From: Thermoleophilia bacterium
Lineage (GTDB): Bacteria; Actinomycetota; Thermoleophilia; Gaiellales; Gaiellaceae
Direction: 5' to 3'
Length of the DNA stretch: 33,997 nucleotides
NCBI GenBank assembly: GCA_013362295.1
Contig: JABFWJ010000119.1
Coordinates: 1-33,997, forward strand
Under the pieces are notes generated by a model, which saw nothing but the letters and a program-made list of their open reading frames with translations, was not told the DNA's origin and ran no database searches. This document shows, in pieces, positions 22,384-29,893 of the stretch; within the stretch, counting starts at the first letter, position 1; each line of letters starts with the position of its first letter. The position numbers were made by a program, and so were the translations under genes.

Positions 22384-22982
22384 GACGCAGCCGCTAACTG
22401 CTCGAATGCGCGCTCGAACACCGCGCGGGGCTGCGCTCCCGGAACGAGCAGCTTGCCGTCGATCACCCAGGCGGGAATGCCGTTGACCCCCACCGACTGC
22501 GCGTGCGCGGTCGAGGCGTGCACGCGCTCGCGGTACTCGTCGGTCGCGAGTACGCGCTCGACGTCGTCCGCGGGCAGGTCGTGCAGTAGCCGCCGCAGCT
22601 CGTCCCGGTCGCCGATGTCGACTCCGTCGCGCCAGTAGGCGTCCATCGTCCGACTGTGGATCTCCTCGTGACGGCCGATGTCTCGCGCCAGCTCGGTCAG
22701 CCGGAGCGCGTCGAACGAGTTCGGAACGGTCTCGGGATTCGGGTTGTACGCGAGGCCCTCTTCTGCGAACCGCTCCTGCAGGCGCTGCTGGAAGGAGTCT
22801 CCGTAGCGAGCAGTCAGCGCGGCCCGGGGCAATCCGGCGCGTGGATACTCGGGGTGGAGATCGAACGGAAGCCACGTCACCTCGGCGTCGTACCGGCGCC
22901 GGAGCCACTCGGCCAGCGGCTGGCCGATGCGGCAGAACGGTCAGATGTAGTCCGACCAGACGAGTATCTCGTGCGCGGCCAT
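22380..22982 (-). CDS. DsbA/FrnE-like thiol oxidoreductase with in-frame TGA (candidate selenoprotein)
   Basis: 201 codons if the TGA at codon 14 (22943-22941) is read through. The start ATG at 22982 directly follows the lysA stop (TAG-ATG). The protein begins MAAHEILVWSDYI, then TGA, then PFCRIGQPLAEWL; relatives read SDYICPFC here, so TGA stands in place of the first redox cysteine and gives a UPFC motif with Cys17. The remainder fits the FrnE type: FDLHPEYPRAGLPR, SFDALRLTELARDIGRHEEIHSRTMDAYW and the cis-proline loop VNGIPAWVIDGK. Starting at the next usable codon (GTG at 22880) would remove the active site and first strand. It is therefore a selenoprotein or a one-base nonsense mutant; the intact sequence on both sides of the TGA and the downstream hairpin favour the first. 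I see no selenocysteine machinery in the window. Confidence 0.8.
22904..22933 (-). promoter_or_regulatory. hairpin after the TGA, candidate bacterial SECIS
   Basis: On the minus strand TCGGCCAG and CTGGCCGA pair perfectly (8 bp) around CCG; a lower 4-bp stem, GCCG with TGGC, is separated by a small internal loop. The apical loop begins 21-22 nt after the TGA, within the range known for bacterial SECIS elements. If the last G-C pair opens, the loop starts with G as expected. GC-rich DNA forms hairpins easily, so this is supportive only. Confidence 0.4.
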
Positions 22983-24242
22983 CTATGTCTCCAACGCCAG
23001 CAGGTCGTCGACGGTCTCGCGGCGGCGGATCAGACGCGCCTCGCCGTCACGCACGAGCACTGCGGGCGGGCGGGGGACCGCGTTGTACGTCGACGACATC
23101 GCGAGCGTGTATGCGCCTGTCACCGGCACGGCGAGCAGGTCGCCTCGGCGCGGCTCCGGCAGGTCGACCCGCTCGATCAGGACGTCGCCGGACTCGCAGT
23201 GCTTTCCGGCGACCGAGTACGGCTCCGCAACGTCCTCGTCGGCGCGGTTCGCGAGCAGCGCCGTGTAGCGCGCGTTGTACATCGCGGGGCGCGGGTTGTC
23301 CGACATGCCGCCGTCGACCGTGACGTACGTCGTTGCGGCGCTCGCCCGCTTCACGCCGCCGACCGTGTAGAGCGTCACGCCCGCGCGCGAGACGAGTGAG
23401 CGGCCCGGCTCGAAGATCAGCTGCGGATCCGGGAGACCCTGCAGAGGCCACGTGCGCTGCAGCTCGCCGAGGAGGCCGCCGACGAACTCCTCGATCGTGA
23501 ACGACGGCTCCTCGAGCACGTGCCGCACGCCGAGCCCACCGCCGAGGTCGATCACGCGCGGTGTCCACCCGAGCTCGGCCCGCAGGCGGACCGCGAAGCT
23601 CGAGATCCAGTCGACGGTCATCAGCGAGGCGCCGAAGTGCAGGAGCTGCGATCCGACGTGGACGTGCAGCCCCTCGCATTCCGGCAGCCGCCGGATCGCC
23701 TCGACCGCGTCGTCCGGCGGGAGCCCGAACTTCGATCCGTGATGCGCGGTCTTCACCGCTTCGTGCGTGTCGGCTTCGATCCCCGGCGTGACCCGGACGA
23801 GGAACCGGGTCGCGTCGATCGCCCGCGCACGCTCGAGCTCCTCGAGCGAGTCGAGCACGATCAGTGCGCCGGAGCCCGCGGCCCGGCGGAGCAGCTCGTC
23901 CTCCTTGTTGTTGCCGTGGATCACGAGCCGCTCGCCTGGGACCCCCGCGCGGAGCGCAAACTCCAGCTCGCCGACCGTCGAGACGTCGGCGCCGAGGCCC
24001 TCCTCGGCCAGGACCTGCAGCACCGCGACGGAGGGAAATGCCTTCGTGCCGTAGGCGACGAGCGCGCCCGGGGCGGCGGTCAGGTACGCGCGCGCGTGGC
24101 CGCGGATCGTCGCCTCGTCGTAGACGACGACCGGCGTGCCGAACTCGCGCGCGAGCTCGGTCGAGCGCACACCGCCGAGCACGAGCTCGCCGTCCGCGAC
24201 GCGTGCGGTGTCGGGCAGGAGATCCGTCAACACGGCAGGCAT
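22983..24242 (-). CDS. lysA: diaminopimelate decarboxylase
   Basis: 419 residues, normal length. A fold-type III PLP enzyme: LVAYGTKAFPSVAVLQVL holds the PLP lysine (Lys67), GLHVHVGSQL the His stacking on the cofactor, DLGGGLGV the phosphate-binding glycines, FEPGRSLVSRAG the conserved Glu-Pro-Gly-Arg, and GKHCESGDVL with GAYTLAMSSTYN the C-terminal Cys-Glu-Ser and Tyr residues that reach the neighbouring active site. It makes L-lysine from meso-diaminopimelate, the last step of that pathway. ATG 24242 or ATG 24251 can serve; the second lies within a CATG that also contains the divergent MMPL start. The FrnE-like gene follows without a gap, so the two are co-transcribed. Confidence 0.93.
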   Translation of the reverse strand: MPAVLTDLLPDTARVADGELVLGGVRSTELAREFGTPVVVYDEATIRGHARAYLTAAPGALVAYGTKAFPSVAVLQVLAEEGLGADVSTVGELEFALRAGVPGERLVIHGNNKEDELLRRAAGSGALIVLDSLEELERARAIDATRFLVRVTPGIEADTHEAVKTAHHGSKFGLPPDDAVEAIRRLPECEGLHVHVGSQLLHFGASLMTVDWISSFAVRLRAELGWTPRVIDLGGGLGVRHVLEEPSFTIEEFVGGLLGELQRTWPLQGLPDPQLIFEPGRSLVSRAGVTLYTVGGVKRASAATTYVTVDGGMSDNPRPAMYNARYTALLANRADEDVAEPYSVAGKHCESGDVLIERVDLPEPRRGDLLAVPVTGAYTLAMSSTYNAVPRPPAVLVRDGEARLIRRRETVDDLLALET

Positions 24243-24249
24243 TCTGCTC

Positions 24250-26268
24250 ATGCCGATGCTCGCAGCGCTCGCCGACCTCGCACATCGCCGCAGCCGCGCG
24301 ATCGCGGTTGGGGCGCTCGCGATCGCGCTCGCGGCCGCCTGGTTCGGGGCGTCGACTCCGTCGCGGCTCGAGTCGAGCGATAACGACTTCCAGGACAGCT
24401 CGTCGGAGAGCTTCCGCACGCTCGACCTGCTCTCGCGCGCGACCCACGTCCTTCCGGGCCCCTCGCTGGTCGTCGTCGCTCCGCCTCGCGAGGCGCGTGC
24501 CGCCGCGGCGCAGCTGAGGCGCGACCCGGCGGTCGCTCGTCTGCAGGCTCCCGCGGCGGTGTCGCGTGACGGTCGGCTGGTGCTCGTGGCCGCGTGGTTT
24601 CGCACGCACGGTTCGGCAGCGGCCCCGAACGTCTCGCAGCTCGCGCGCTCGCTGCCGGGAATCGTCGGCGGCGCGGCACTCGCGAACGAGCAGGTGGGCA
24701 GGCAGTCCGAACGCGACCTGGTGCGGGCCGAGCTGATCGCGTTTCCGCTCCTGCTTCTGCTTGCGCTCTGGATCTTCCGCGGCGTCGTCGCCGCGCTGCT
24801 CCCCGTCGCCGCGGGCCTACTCGCGTTGTTGCTGACGCTCGCGCTCTTGCGGCTCGTCAACGACGTCCGTCCGATCTCGGTCTTCGCGCTCAACCTCGTC
24901 ACGGGCGCCGCCATCGGGCTCGCGATCGACTACAGCCTGTTGCTCGTCACGCGGTACCGCGAGGAGCTCGCCCGCCGCGGGCCGGGGCGCGAGCCGCTGC
25001 GCGCGACGCTCGCGACCGCCGGCCGGACGGTCGCGTTCAGCGCGGGGACGGTCGCCGCGGCGTTTGCGTCGCTCCTCGTCTTCCCGCTGCCGTTCCTGCG
25101 CTCCATGGCGATCGGCGGGATCATCGTCGCGCCTCTGGCGGGGCTCGTTGCGCTCGTCCTGCTGCCGGGGCTGTTCGCCCTGCTCGGCGCGCGCGTCAAC
25201 GTGCTCGCGCCGCGCCGCTGGCAGCGCGCCGCCGAGCGCGCCGCGCGGGCGGAGCAACGCGGAGCCTGGTATCGCTTTGCGCGCTGGGTGATGGCGCGGC
25301 CTGCGCGTGTCGCGCTCGGCTCGGCGGCGCTCCTCGTCGCGCTCGGCGTGCCGTTTCTCGGCGTGCGCTTCGTCGTCGTCGATGCGAGCGTCCTCCCATC
25401 GAGCTCGAGCGCCCGCCGCGCCGACGACACGCTGCGCGAGCGGTTCGCACCCGGGCTCGATGCGCCGCTGCACCTCCTCGTGCGCGCGCGGAGCCCGGCG
25501 CCGACGATCGGTGCGATCCGGCGGCTCACCGGCGTCTCGCGGGTCGCTGCGCCCCAGCGCGTCGCTCCGGGCCTGTGGACGGTCGACGTCGTGCCGCGCA
25601 CGGGTGCGATGAGCGAGCAGACGAAGCAGCTCGTGCGGGACGCCCGCGGGCTCCCGGGTGTCGCCGCGACCGGCCGCACCGCGTGGTATCTCGACACGGC
25701 CGCGAGCCTGCGAAACAGGCTCCCGCTCGCGCTCGCGCTCCTCGCGCTCACGACGTTCGCGCTGCTGTACCTCGTCACTGGCTCGCTCGTGCTCCCGCTG
25801 AAGACGCTCGCCGTGAACGTGCTCGGCCTTTCGGCCGCGTTCGGGATGCTCGTGCTCGTCTTCCAGGACGGCCGCCTCGAGTGGCTGTTGCGCTACCGCA
25901 GCCAGGGCGCACTCGAGCTCACGCAGCCGGTGCTCCTCTTCGCGATCGCGTTCGGGCTCGCGACCGACTACGGCGTCTTCCTGCTTTCGCGGATCAAGGA
26001 AGCACACGACGCCGGTCTGCCGAACCGCGAGGCGGTCGCGCTCGGTCTCGAGCGGACGGGACGGGTGATCACGGCCGCGGCGCTCCTCTTCTGCGTCGCG
26101 GTCGGCGCATTCGCCACCTCGGGCGTCCTGATCGTGAAGGAGCTGGGGCTCGGGATAGCCTTCGCCGTGGCGATCGACGCGTCGCTCGTCCGGGCACTGC
26201 TCGTTCCCAGCCTGATGGCGCTGCTCGGCGACTGGAACTGGTGGCCGCGGAGGCAATTTCGCCGCTAA
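24250..26268 (+). CDS. MMPL-family (RND-type) membrane transporter
   Basis: 672 residues with the two-fold RND layout: one N-terminal helix (RAIAVGALAIALAAAWFG), an extracytoplasmic domain (about 40-160), five helices (about 165-330) that include the GAAIGLAIDYSLLLVTRYREEL motif, then a second helix, a second domain and five helices with FGLATDYGVFLLSRIKEAHDAG. The paired Asp-Tyr motifs in helices 4 and 10 are the proton-relay signature of MMPL proteins, which move lipids or other hydrophobic compounds outward. Substrate is unknown. Starts at 24250 or 24256 are both possible; either leaves no intergenic space before divergent lysA. The TAA stop forms part of the leuS leader -10 box. Confidence 0.9.
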   Translation: MPMLAALADLAHRRSRAIAVGALAIALAAAWFGASTPSRLESSDNDFQDSSSESFRTLDLLSRATHVLPGPSLVVVAPPREARAAAAQLRRDPAVARLQAPAAVSRDGRLVLVAAWFRTHGSAAAPNVSQLARSLPGIVGGAALANEQVGRQSERDLVRAELIAFPLLLLLALWIFRGVVAALLPVAAGLLALLLTLALLRLVNDVRPISVFALNLVTGAAIGLAIDYSLLLVTRYREELARRGPGREPLRATLATAGRTVAFSAGTVAAAFASLLVFPLPFLRSMAIGGIIVAPLAGLVALVLLPGLFALLGARVNVLAPRRWQRAAERAARAEQRGAWYRFARWVMARPARVALGSAALLVALGVPFLGVRFVVVDASVLPSSSSARRADDTLRERFAPGLDAPLHLLVRARSPAPTIGAIRRLTGVSRVAAPQRVAPGLWTVDVVPRTGAMSEQTKQLVRDARGLPGVAATGRTAWYLDTAASLRNRLPLALALLALTTFALLYLVTGSLVLPLKTLAVNVLGLSAAFGMLVLVFQDGRLEWLLRYRSQGALELTQPVLLFAIAFGLATDYGVFLLSRIKEAHDAGLPNREAVALGLERTGRVITAAALLFCVAVGAFATSGVLIVKELGLGIAFAVAIDASLVRALLVPSLMALLGDWNWWPRRQFRR

Positions 26269-26271
26269 GAT
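26266..26271 (+). promoter_or_regulatory. -10 box TAAGAT for the leuS leader
   Basis: TAAGAT overlaps the TAA stop of the MMPL gene and ends 7 nt before the leader-peptide ATG at 26279. A transcript starting at that ATG would be leaderless, so ribosomes could begin the leader peptide at the 5' end. No clear -35 is visible. Confidence 0.55.
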
Positions 26272-26278
26272 GCGGCCG

Positions 26279-26299
26279 ATGGAGCTGCTGCTTACGTAG
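26279..26299 (+). CDS. leucine leader peptide MELLLT upstream of leuS
   Basis: ATG GAG CTG CTG CTT ACG TAG encodes six residues with three consecutive leucine codons. It sits between a -10 box and a terminator hairpin, 100 bp before leuS. In classical attenuation, scarcity of charged leucyl-tRNA stalls ribosomes on such codons. It is far too short to be found by gene callers. The three adjacent leucine codons, the immediate stop and the downstream structures together make it more than a chance ORF, though leucine is a common residue and no homologues could be compared. Confidence 0.6.
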   Translation: MELLLT

Positions 26300-26300
26300 C

Positions 26301-26363
26301 GCAGGGAGCACCCGCGGCGACGCCGCGCCGATCTCCCGCGGCCTCTCGTTCGAGAGGCTTTTT
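26301..26363 (+). promoter_or_regulatory. transcription attenuator controlling leuS
   Basis: Three structures compete. The terminator is GCCTCTCG/CGAGAGGC (26341-26348 with 26351-26358) followed by TTTTT (26359-26363). The antiterminator pairs GGGAG-CAC-CCGCGG (26304-26317) with CCGCGG-C-CTCTC (26336-26347) and removes the terminator's left arm. A protector hairpin, CGCGGC/GCCGCG (26313-26318 with 26322-26327), blocks the antiterminator. A ribosome finishing at the TAG (26297-26299) would cover GGGAG and favour termination; one stalled on the leucine codons would leave GGGAG free. Pairings are by eye, without energy calculation. Confidence 0.6.
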
Positions 26364-26398
26364 CGTCTCCGGGCCTCTTTTCACGGCAGGGAGCATTC

Positions 26399-28771
26399 GT
26401 GAACGAGTACGACGCACACGCAATCGAGAAGAAGTGGCAGTCGGTCTGGGAGGCAGAACAGACCTTCCACGTCGACAACCCGGCGCCGGGCACCGCGCCC
26501 GACGACGAGCACTTCTACATGCTCGAGATGCTCCCGTATCCGTCGGGCAGCCTGCACATGGGGCACGTGCTGAACTACACGCTCGGCGACGTCGTCACCC
26601 ACTTCAAGCGCCGCAACGGGTGCAAGGTGCTGCGTCCGATGGGGTTCGACTCCTTCGGGTTGCCGGCCGAGAACGCCGCGATCAAGGACGGCGGGCATCC
26701 GCTCGAGATCACGGAGCGCAACATGGAGGCGATCCGCGTGCAGATGCGCCTGATGGGGTGGGCGATCGACTGGCAGCGCGAGGTGTCCGCGCACGAGCCG
26801 ACCTACTACCGCTGGACGCAGTGGCTGTTCCTGAAATTCTTCGAGCACGGCCTCGCGTACCGGAAGGCCGCGCCGGTGAACTGGTGCCCGAACGACCAGA
26901 CGGTGCTGTCGAACGAGCACGTCGTCGACGGCCGCTGCTGGCGCTGCGGGTTCGTCGTCGAGACACGGAACATGGAGCAGTGGTTCTTCAAGATCACCGC
27001 GTACGCCGATCAGCTGCTCGACGACCTGGAGACGATCGATTGGCCCGAGCGCACGAAGAAGATCCAGCGCCAGCACATCGGCCGCTCCGAGGGCGCGGAG
27101 GTGCTGTTCCGCATCGAGGAGCTGGACCGCGACGTCGCCGTCTTCACGACGCGGCCCGACACGCTGTTCGGCGCGACGTTCTTCGTCGTCGCTCCCGAGT
27201 CGCCGCTCGTCCAAGCGCTGGCAGGCGGAGACGAGGAGGTGCTGACGTATGCGAGCATCGCGGCCGCGCGCCCGACCGAGGAGCGCGCGACCCGGGAGAA
27301 GAGCGGCGTCTTCACCGGCCACTACGCGACGAACCCGGTCAACGGCGAGAAGCTTCCGGTCTGGATCGCCGACTACGTGCTGATGGAGTACGGAACGGGC
27401 GCGATCATGGCGGTGCCCGCCCACGACGAGCGCGACCTCGAGTTCGCGAAGCAGTACGACCTCCCGGTCCGGGCGGTGATCGACGAGCACGGCAGGCTGG
27501 TCGGCTCAGGCGAGTTCGACGGGCTGCCCTGGCGCGAGGCGATCCCGCGCATCGTCACGTGGCTGAGCGGGCGCGGTCGGGCGAAGCCCGCGATCAACTA
27601 CCGCCTGCGTGACTGGAGCTTCTCGCGCCAGCGCTACTGGGGCTGCCCGATTCCGATCGTCTACTGCCCGGAGCACGGAGCGGTGGGCGTGCCGGAGGAC
27701 CAGTTGCCGGTTCTGCTGCCCGAGGTCGAGGACTACCGGCCGAAGGGCAAGCCGCCGCTGGCGTCGAACCTCGATTTCATCAACACGACGTGCCCGAAGT
27801 GCGGCGGCCCGGCGCAGCGCGAGGCGGACACGATGGACACGTTCGTCGACTCGTCCTGGTACTTCCTGCGCTACACCGATCCGCACAACGAGCACGCGCC
27901 CTTCGATCGCGCGATCGCGGACTTCTGGATGCCGATCGACCAGTACATCGGCGGCATCGACCACGCGAAGGGACACCTCCTATACTCGCGCTTCTTCGTG
28001 AAGGCGATGAACGACTACGACATGCTCGGCGTGCGCGAGCCGTTCGCACGTCTGTTCCACCAGGGCTGGGTGAAGCTCGCCGGGAAGCGGATGTCGAAGT
28101 CGCAGGGCGGCGTGTCGCCGAACGAGCTGATCGATCGGTTCGGTGCCGACGCGATCCGCATCTACATCCTCTTCCAGGGTCCCGCCGACCAGGACATCGA
28201 CTGGACGCCGGACGGCATCGACGCGACGGTGCGGTTCATCCGCCGGCTATGGCGGGTCGTGCACGAGGCGGCGGCCCGGCCGCCGTCGCCCGAGGGCGTC
28301 GACACGCCGCTTGCGCGGAAAGCGCACGAGACGATCGCGCGTGTCACGGACGACGTCGACCGCCGCTTCGTCTTCAACACGCCGATCGCCGCAGTGATGG
28401 AGCTCGTGAACGAGTTGTCGAAGGCGCCCGACGATCCGGCCGCGCGCTTCGCGGCGGAGACCGCCGTCTCGGTGCTGCAGCCGTGGACGCCGCATGTGGC
28501 GGAGGAGCTCTGGGGCGTGCTCGGTCACGACTCGCGCCTGTGGGAGGCGGCGTGGCCGGTCGCGGACGAGACGATGCTGCAGCGCGAGACGATCGAGCTC
28601 GTGCTGCAGGTGAACGGGAAGGTGCGCGACCGTGTGCGGGTGCCGGCCGGGCTGCCGCAGGACGAGCTCGTCGCGCATGCGCGGGCGTCCGAGAAGGTGC
28701 GGGCGCACCTGAACGGCGAGGAAGGGCGCGTGATCGTCGTGCCGGACAAGCTCGTCAACATCGTCATCTAG
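26399..28771 (+). CDS. leuS: leucyl-tRNA synthetase
   Basis: 790 residues, on the short side for bacterial LeuRS. Class I signatures: the HIGH-type PYPSGSLHMGHVLNYTLGD near residue 47 and GKRMSKSQGGVSPNELI with KMSKS-type residues 564-568 (RMSKS). Between them lie NWCPNDQTVLSNEHVVDGRCWRCG (zinc-type cysteines), the CP1 editing domain with FTTRPDTLFGATFFVVAPE and AVPAHDERDLEFAKQY (conserved editing Asp), and RLRDWSFSRQRYWGCPIPIVYC. The C-terminal LQVNGKVRDRVRVPAGLPQDEL completes it. It charges tRNA-Leu. AGGGAG at 26388-26393 precedes the GTG start. An upstream leucine-codon attenuator suggests it is induced when leucyl-tRNA runs low. Confidence 0.97.
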   Translation: MNEYDAHAIEKKWQSVWEAEQTFHVDNPAPGTAPDDEHFYMLEMLPYPSGSLHMGHVLNYTLGDVVTHFKRRNGCKVLRPMGFDSFGLPAENAAIKDGGHPLEITERNMEAIRVQMRLMGWAIDWQREVSAHEPTYYRWTQWLFLKFFEHGLAYRKAAPVNWCPNDQTVLSNEHVVDGRCWRCGFVVETRNMEQWFFKITAYADQLLDDLETIDWPERTKKIQRQHIGRSEGAEVLFRIEELDRDVAVFTTRPDTLFGATFFVVAPESPLVQALAGGDEEVLTYASIAAARPTEERATREKSGVFTGHYATNPVNGEKLPVWIADYVLMEYGTGAIMAVPAHDERDLEFAKQYDLPVRAVIDEHGRLVGSGEFDGLPWREAIPRIVTWLSGRGRAKPAINYRLRDWSFSRQRYWGCPIPIVYCPEHGAVGVPEDQLPVLLPEVEDYRPKGKPPLASNLDFINTTCPKCGGPAQREADTMDTFVDSSWYFLRYTDPHNEHAPFDRAIADFWMPIDQYIGGIDHAKGHLLYSRFFVKAMNDYDMLGVREPFARLFHQGWVKLAGKRMSKSQGGVSPNELIDRFGADAIRIYILFQGPADQDIDWTPDGIDATVRFIRRLWRVVHEAAARPPSPEGVDTPLARKAHETIARVTDDVDRRFVFNTPIAAVMELVNELSKAPDDPAARFAAETAVSVLQPWTPHVAEELWGVLGHDSRLWEAAWPVADETMLQRETIELVLQVNGKVRDRVRVPAGLPQDELVAHARASEKVRAHLNGEEGRVIVVPDKLVNIVI

Positions 28772-28782
28772 CTCCTTGACAT

Positions 28783-28804
28783 CCGTACCGAGGTACGGGT
28801 TTTA
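28783..28804 (+). terminator. intrinsic terminator after leuS
   Basis: CCGTAC/GTACGG (28783-28788 with 28793-28798) around a CGAG tetraloop is followed by G-GTTTT, giving a short rho-independent terminator 12 bp after the leuS stop. TTGACA at 28776-28781 just before it could alternatively be a -35 element for the next gene. Confidence 0.6.
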
Positions 28805-28811
28805 CAGTCAG

Positions 28812-29826
28812 GTGAAAAGCCCGCTGCTACACGTGACGAACGGCGAGAGCGCGGGCAAGACACTTCGGCGGACGAATCTCGGCGGCGCGGTTCTGTCGTG
28901 GCAGGACGTGCTGCACGAGGGACCGGTACCCGCCGGCTCTCGTGCGTCGCTGCGCGCGGCCCGCGCCGCGTTCCGGAGCCCCTGCGGGGGGGGGAGCACG
29001 CGTACGCGCGCGGGCGCGCTCGAGCGGCGCGACCGGCACCTCGTCGGCGCGCTGCGCGACGGGCGCCGCGTCGTGCTCTGGTTCGAGCACGACCTGTACG
29101 ACCAGCTCCAGCTCCTCGACGTGCTTGCGCTCGTGGCGGAGAGCGGCGCCGGCAGCGCGCGGGTCGAGCTCCTCGTCGTCGGCTCCTTTCCGGGCCGGCC
29201 CGCGTTCCACGGCCTCGGCGAGCTGACGGCCGAGGAGCTGGAGTCGCTCTGGTCGGAGCGGCGACCCGCCTCGACCGACGTCGTCGCGCTCGCGGCCGAG
29301 GTGTGGGATGCGGTGCGCACGCCGGCGCCCGACGCGTGGGCGGGCTTCGCCGCCGCCGACCTCGCGGGGCTGCCGTTCGCGGCCGCGGCGCTGCGGAGGC
29401 TGCTCGAGGAGCTCCCCGCGGCCCGTGACGGGCTCTCGGCCACGGAGCGGCGTGCGCTCGCCGCCGTCGCGGCGGGGGCGGACACGCCGTTCGCCGCGTT
29501 CGTCGCGGTGCAGGAGATGGAAGACGCACCGTTTCCTCGGCGACGCGTGGTTCTACCGCACCCTGGCACAGCTCGGGGCAGGCGGGTCGCGGCTCGTCGA
29601 GACCGGGAACGGCGGGCAGCTGCCGTTGCCGCCGCCGCTCGGCGACCTTCACGCCTTCGGTGGGTTGCGCCTGCGCCTGACGCGCGACGGCGAGCGCGTG
29701 CTGGAGGGCGAGGCCGATCGCGTCGAGCTGCTCGGCATCGACCGCTGGGTGGGCGGCACGCACGTGCGTCCGGGCGCGGTCTGGCGCTGGGACGCGGACG
29801 CGTCCCGGCTCCTTCCGCCGCACTAG
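28812..29826 (+). pseudogene. DUF1835-type protein with a +1 frameshift
   Basis: The frame from GTG 28812 encodes LLHVTNGESAGKTLRRTNLGGAVLSWQDVLHEGPVP, VLWFEHDLYDQLQLLDVLALV and FPGRPAFHGLGELTAEELESLWSERRP, a pattern I recognise as DUF1835. Near 29531-29536 (CCGTTTCCTCGG) the homology passes to the +1 frame, which continues FLGDAWFYRTLAQLG, ADRVELLGIDRWVGGTHVRPG and WRWD to the stop at 29826. Deleting one T or C in that run would restore a protein of about 337 residues. A run of nine G at 28986-28994 is a second possible indel site. Either the gene is recently inactivated or the sequence has an error; absence of other damage favours a very recent event or an error. Function of the family is unknown. 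Confidence 0.8.
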
Positions 29827-29893
29827 CCTCGAATTCCACTTTCGGCACGGACCCGTTTCACACGCGTCACAGCTTTCCCGGCAGCCTCTCGGG

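Noticed and set aside
19996..22908. A 970-codon minus-strand frame ending in the GNAT gene
   Set aside because: Only the last 157 codons match a family. The rest is the shadow of the transglycosylase and deacetylase genes on the other strand.
26301..26345. T-box riboswitch before leuS (AGGGAGCACCCGCGG resembles the T-box core)
   Set aside because: The essential UGGN for tRNA acceptor pairing is missing and there is no room for stem I with a specifier loop between the promoter and this core. A leader-peptide attenuator explains the sequence better.
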